The notes below the pieces were generated by a model that saw only the letters and a program-made list of their open reading frames with translations, was not told the DNA's origin and made no database searches. A program made the translations under genes and the position numbers. From Clarkia xantiana subsp. parviflora (Eukaryota; Streptophyta; Magnoliopsida; Myrtales; Onagraceae): 64,000 nt of DNA. Where the stretch lies: NCBI GenBank assembly GCA_036873135.1, contig JAPTYO010000027.1:2003195-2067194 (forward strand). Reading direction: 5' to 3'. Positions 61,941 to 64,000 of the stretch are shown here, piece by piece; position 1 is the stretch's first letter, and each line of letters starts with the position of its first letter.

Positions 61941-64000
61941 ATGACCTCTACTCGTTCAATGGCGGCTGGCAGGCAGAGAAAGCAAGGACAATCTGGTGGT
62001 TCCCGTCATCCTGCCGGAACTCTGAATTCACCACCGAAGCGTGCTGAGGACCAAAATCTCCCTGCTGAAGTTTCCCGAACAGGGGGCACAACGAAGTTCC
62101 TGAGGATACGACAAGACACCAAGAGAATAGAGAGGAGGATGCTCCCGATGCTCCTCCAAACGCGGCCCTAGCAAAGGCCGTGGCAGATGCCATGCCGATG
62201 TTCTTAGAGGCCATGGAGGCTCTCCTAGAGCGAAGGGAGGCTGCCAAGAGACAGGAGGAGGTGCCCCCGCCAAGGGAGGTTCAGAATGTCCAGGAGGCCC
62301 AGCCCAGAAACCAGGACAGAGGCAAGGAGCCTGCTCAGTCGGAACGATTTGTGATCGATGGGCCTGGAGCAGTGCAGCATAGGACCATTCCCCTTAATGG
62401 TCCCATCACCCCCGACCAGGTGGTGAAGATCGTGAACATTTGCATGGGGGATCAGAAGCAGATGATGTCGGAACTGAGGGATCGATCCACTCATCCCTTT
62501 GTTCCCCGATTGATAGACACCCTCGCTCCACCAGGGCTGGGTATCCCCACGATTAAGGAGTATGATGGCGAGGGAGATCCAGTTCGTCATGTTCAGAAGC
62601 ACCTCATGGCCTGTCTAGGCAGGGCCCCGAATGACGATATTGTGTGTGTGTTGTTCCCAGGTACACTTGGGGAGAGGGCCCTGACGTGGTTCTTCAGCCT
62701 GCCCCCAGGATGCATCTCCAGCTGGGCTGACATGCGTGACAGTTTTATTCAGCAGTACCAGGGTCGTCGGCGCCTCTTGAAGAGCGTGAGGTCCCTCGCC
62801 CAGGTGGTGCAGAGGCCTGACGAATCGCTGGCACATTATTACCAGCGGTACACTGCTAGTGTGGCCGAGATTGATGAGGAGATATTAGAGGGAGAGACCA
62901 TCCGCACCTTCCTTCGGAACCTTACAGCACCTTATGGTTCCGACCTGATGCACAGCGTGGCTGAGAAGGCTGTGTGGAACATGGAAGCACTGCAAAAGAG
63001 GGTGAAGCAGCAAATCGATGTGCAGGAGTCGAAGATAGCTGCTGGAGAGCTTGATCCTCCGAAGTCCAATAAAGGGAAGCAGTCGCTCAAGCCATTGGAC
63101 GACCATAAGCGGAAGGATAAATCTGAGGGTAGTTGGAGTCGAGGTCGTTCTGATCGAAGGGAGGATAGACGACCCCCGAGGAAGGACAAGCTGGAGGACT
63201 ACCACATCCCTCTGAATAGCTCCATGGCGGAGGTGCTAATGGTGATGGATTGGCAGGGTATCTCCCGGTAACCCCCAAAGAAGGAAGGAGAGTTTTTGGG
63301 ATCCCGCACCGATCGTTACTGTCGGTTCCACCGCGCCACCGGTCACGACACTAACCATTGTCGAGAGTTGAAGAAGGAAATTGAAAAGCTGATCCAGAAG
63401 GGGAAGCTTAAGGAGTTTGTGGCGGAAAGGCCGTGTCGTTCCCGCTCCCGATCTCGATCGCGGTCCCGTTCCCGATCCCGCGATCGGTCCCCGAAGAAGA
63501 AGAAGTCGGAGCCAGAGTCTTCTGGTGCCCATAAGGAGAAGAGGGGCACCATCAATGTGATTCACGGAGGATTTGCCGCAGGAGGTGACACCACAGCCTC
63601 TCAGGAGGTCTATGCCTCTAGAATTTCCGCTGCCGTGGTGCTGGGCAAGAGGTCCCGATCCTGGACCGCGAAGGAAAAGATGGTGATCTCCTTTTCAGTG
63701 GAGGACCTGGTAGGTGTCGAGAGTCCACAAGATGATGCTTTAGTCGTGACCTTGTACGTGGATGGGTACGAGATGAAGCGAATTTTGATCGACGGAGGGA
63801 GCTCCTCCGATATTCTGTTTATGGATGCGATGGAAGCCATGGGGAAAACGAAGAAGGACCTGAAGCATGTGAACTTCCGGATGGTTGGGTTCTCTGGTAT
63901 TACCTCCTATCCGCTGGGAATGATCACCTTACCAGTGGAGTTCGGTAGCGGGTGGAAAGCGGAGAGGAGGAATGTGGATTTCGTGGTGGTGGAGTCCGCG
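61941..64000 (+). pseudogene. gag-pro: Gypsy-5 gag-protease, one frameshift and one stop, runs off the window
   Basis: ATG at 61941 (MTSTRSMAAGRQR). A one-base loss in the G run near 62080 shifts the frame. The main frame 62180-63271 contains the capsid core (YDGEGDPVRHVQKHLMACLG, LTWFFSLPPG) and stops at TAA 63269-63271, where Gypsy-2 has Tyr (TAC). Reading on: zinc knuckle CRFHRATGHDTNHC, the Arg-Ser tract, VIHGGFAAGGDTT, and the protease site LIDGGSSSDIL near 63790. The last bases read FVVVESA, without the TAG found in Gypsy-2. Confidence 0.92.

Larger units (their letters stand above)
61188..64000 (+). mobile_element. Gypsy-5, same family as Gypsy-2, 5' part
   Basis: 5' LTR 61188-61903, primer site TTGGCGCCGTCTGTGGGAA at 61904-61922, then gag-protease to the end of the window. 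Its left flank is ACATG (61183-61187); the right flank is outside. Gag-protease is collinear and highly similar to Gypsy-2. Confidence 0.93.

Noticed and set aside
1..64000. Host protein genes, tRNA or rRNA genes
   Set aside because: None found. Every longer reading frame is explained by retroelement domains, antisense element genes or repeats, apart from the segment at 29385-29734.

Overview
This window reads as intergenic heterochromatin of a flowering plant. I find no host gene, tRNA, rRNA or bacterial-type signal. Nearly all of it is nested LTR retrotransposons. Two groups dominate. The first is Ty3/gypsy elements of the Tat type: gag - protease - RT - RNase H - second (archaeal-type) RNase H - integrase, a long 3' region with minisatellites, and an extra gene on the opposite strand. 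The second is Ty1/copia elements with the initiator-methionine type primer site TGGTATCAGAGCC. Two further LTRs (12056-13276 and 37012-38157) look Ogre-like. The species cannot be named from the sequence.

Layout. 1-7046: 3' part of Gypsy-1 (gag-protease fragment, 76-bp hairpin satellite, degraded antisense gene, LTR). 7049-36363: Copia-1, split by an Ogre-like element at 12056. That element is itself split by the complete Gypsy-2 (14341-28225, target duplication CTGGC), which carries a minus-strand relative, Gypsy-2b (18963-21551, CTTGG/TTTGG), inside its pol. The Ogre-like gag start is cut at 28397 by Copia-2, whose region ends in a mosaic of two LTRs and two copies of the copia 3' internal region (33286-35772). 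36364-38157: 3' end and LTR of a second Ogre-like element. 38158-61187: Copia-3, broken by Gypsy-3 (38390-49463, GGAAG), Gypsy-4 (50065-57130, AACCC), a hAT-type DNA element (58545-59516, 8-bp ATTACCGG) and Gypsy-5 (61188 to window end).

How the parts relate. Gypsy-1 has gag-protease but no pol. Gypsy-3 has protease-pol but no gag. Gypsy-4 has neither, only a short AT-hook-like reading frame. Gypsy-1 to -4 and Gypsy-2b all keep an antisense, intron-containing gene beside the 3' LTR, and intron positions agree between copies. The 3' regions carry minisatellites, several built from inverted repeats; in Gypsy-1 and Gypsy-4 two hairpin types alternate. Every pol seen is damaged by stops, frameshifts or (Gypsy-2) a changed RT active site, so no element here looks autonomous as read.

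The observations most worth following are the antisense spliced genes with shared intron positions, the alternating hairpin satellites with paired stem changes, the HGGF peptide kept in every gypsy element, and the copia derivatives in which protease and integrase are replaced by an unrelated shared segment.
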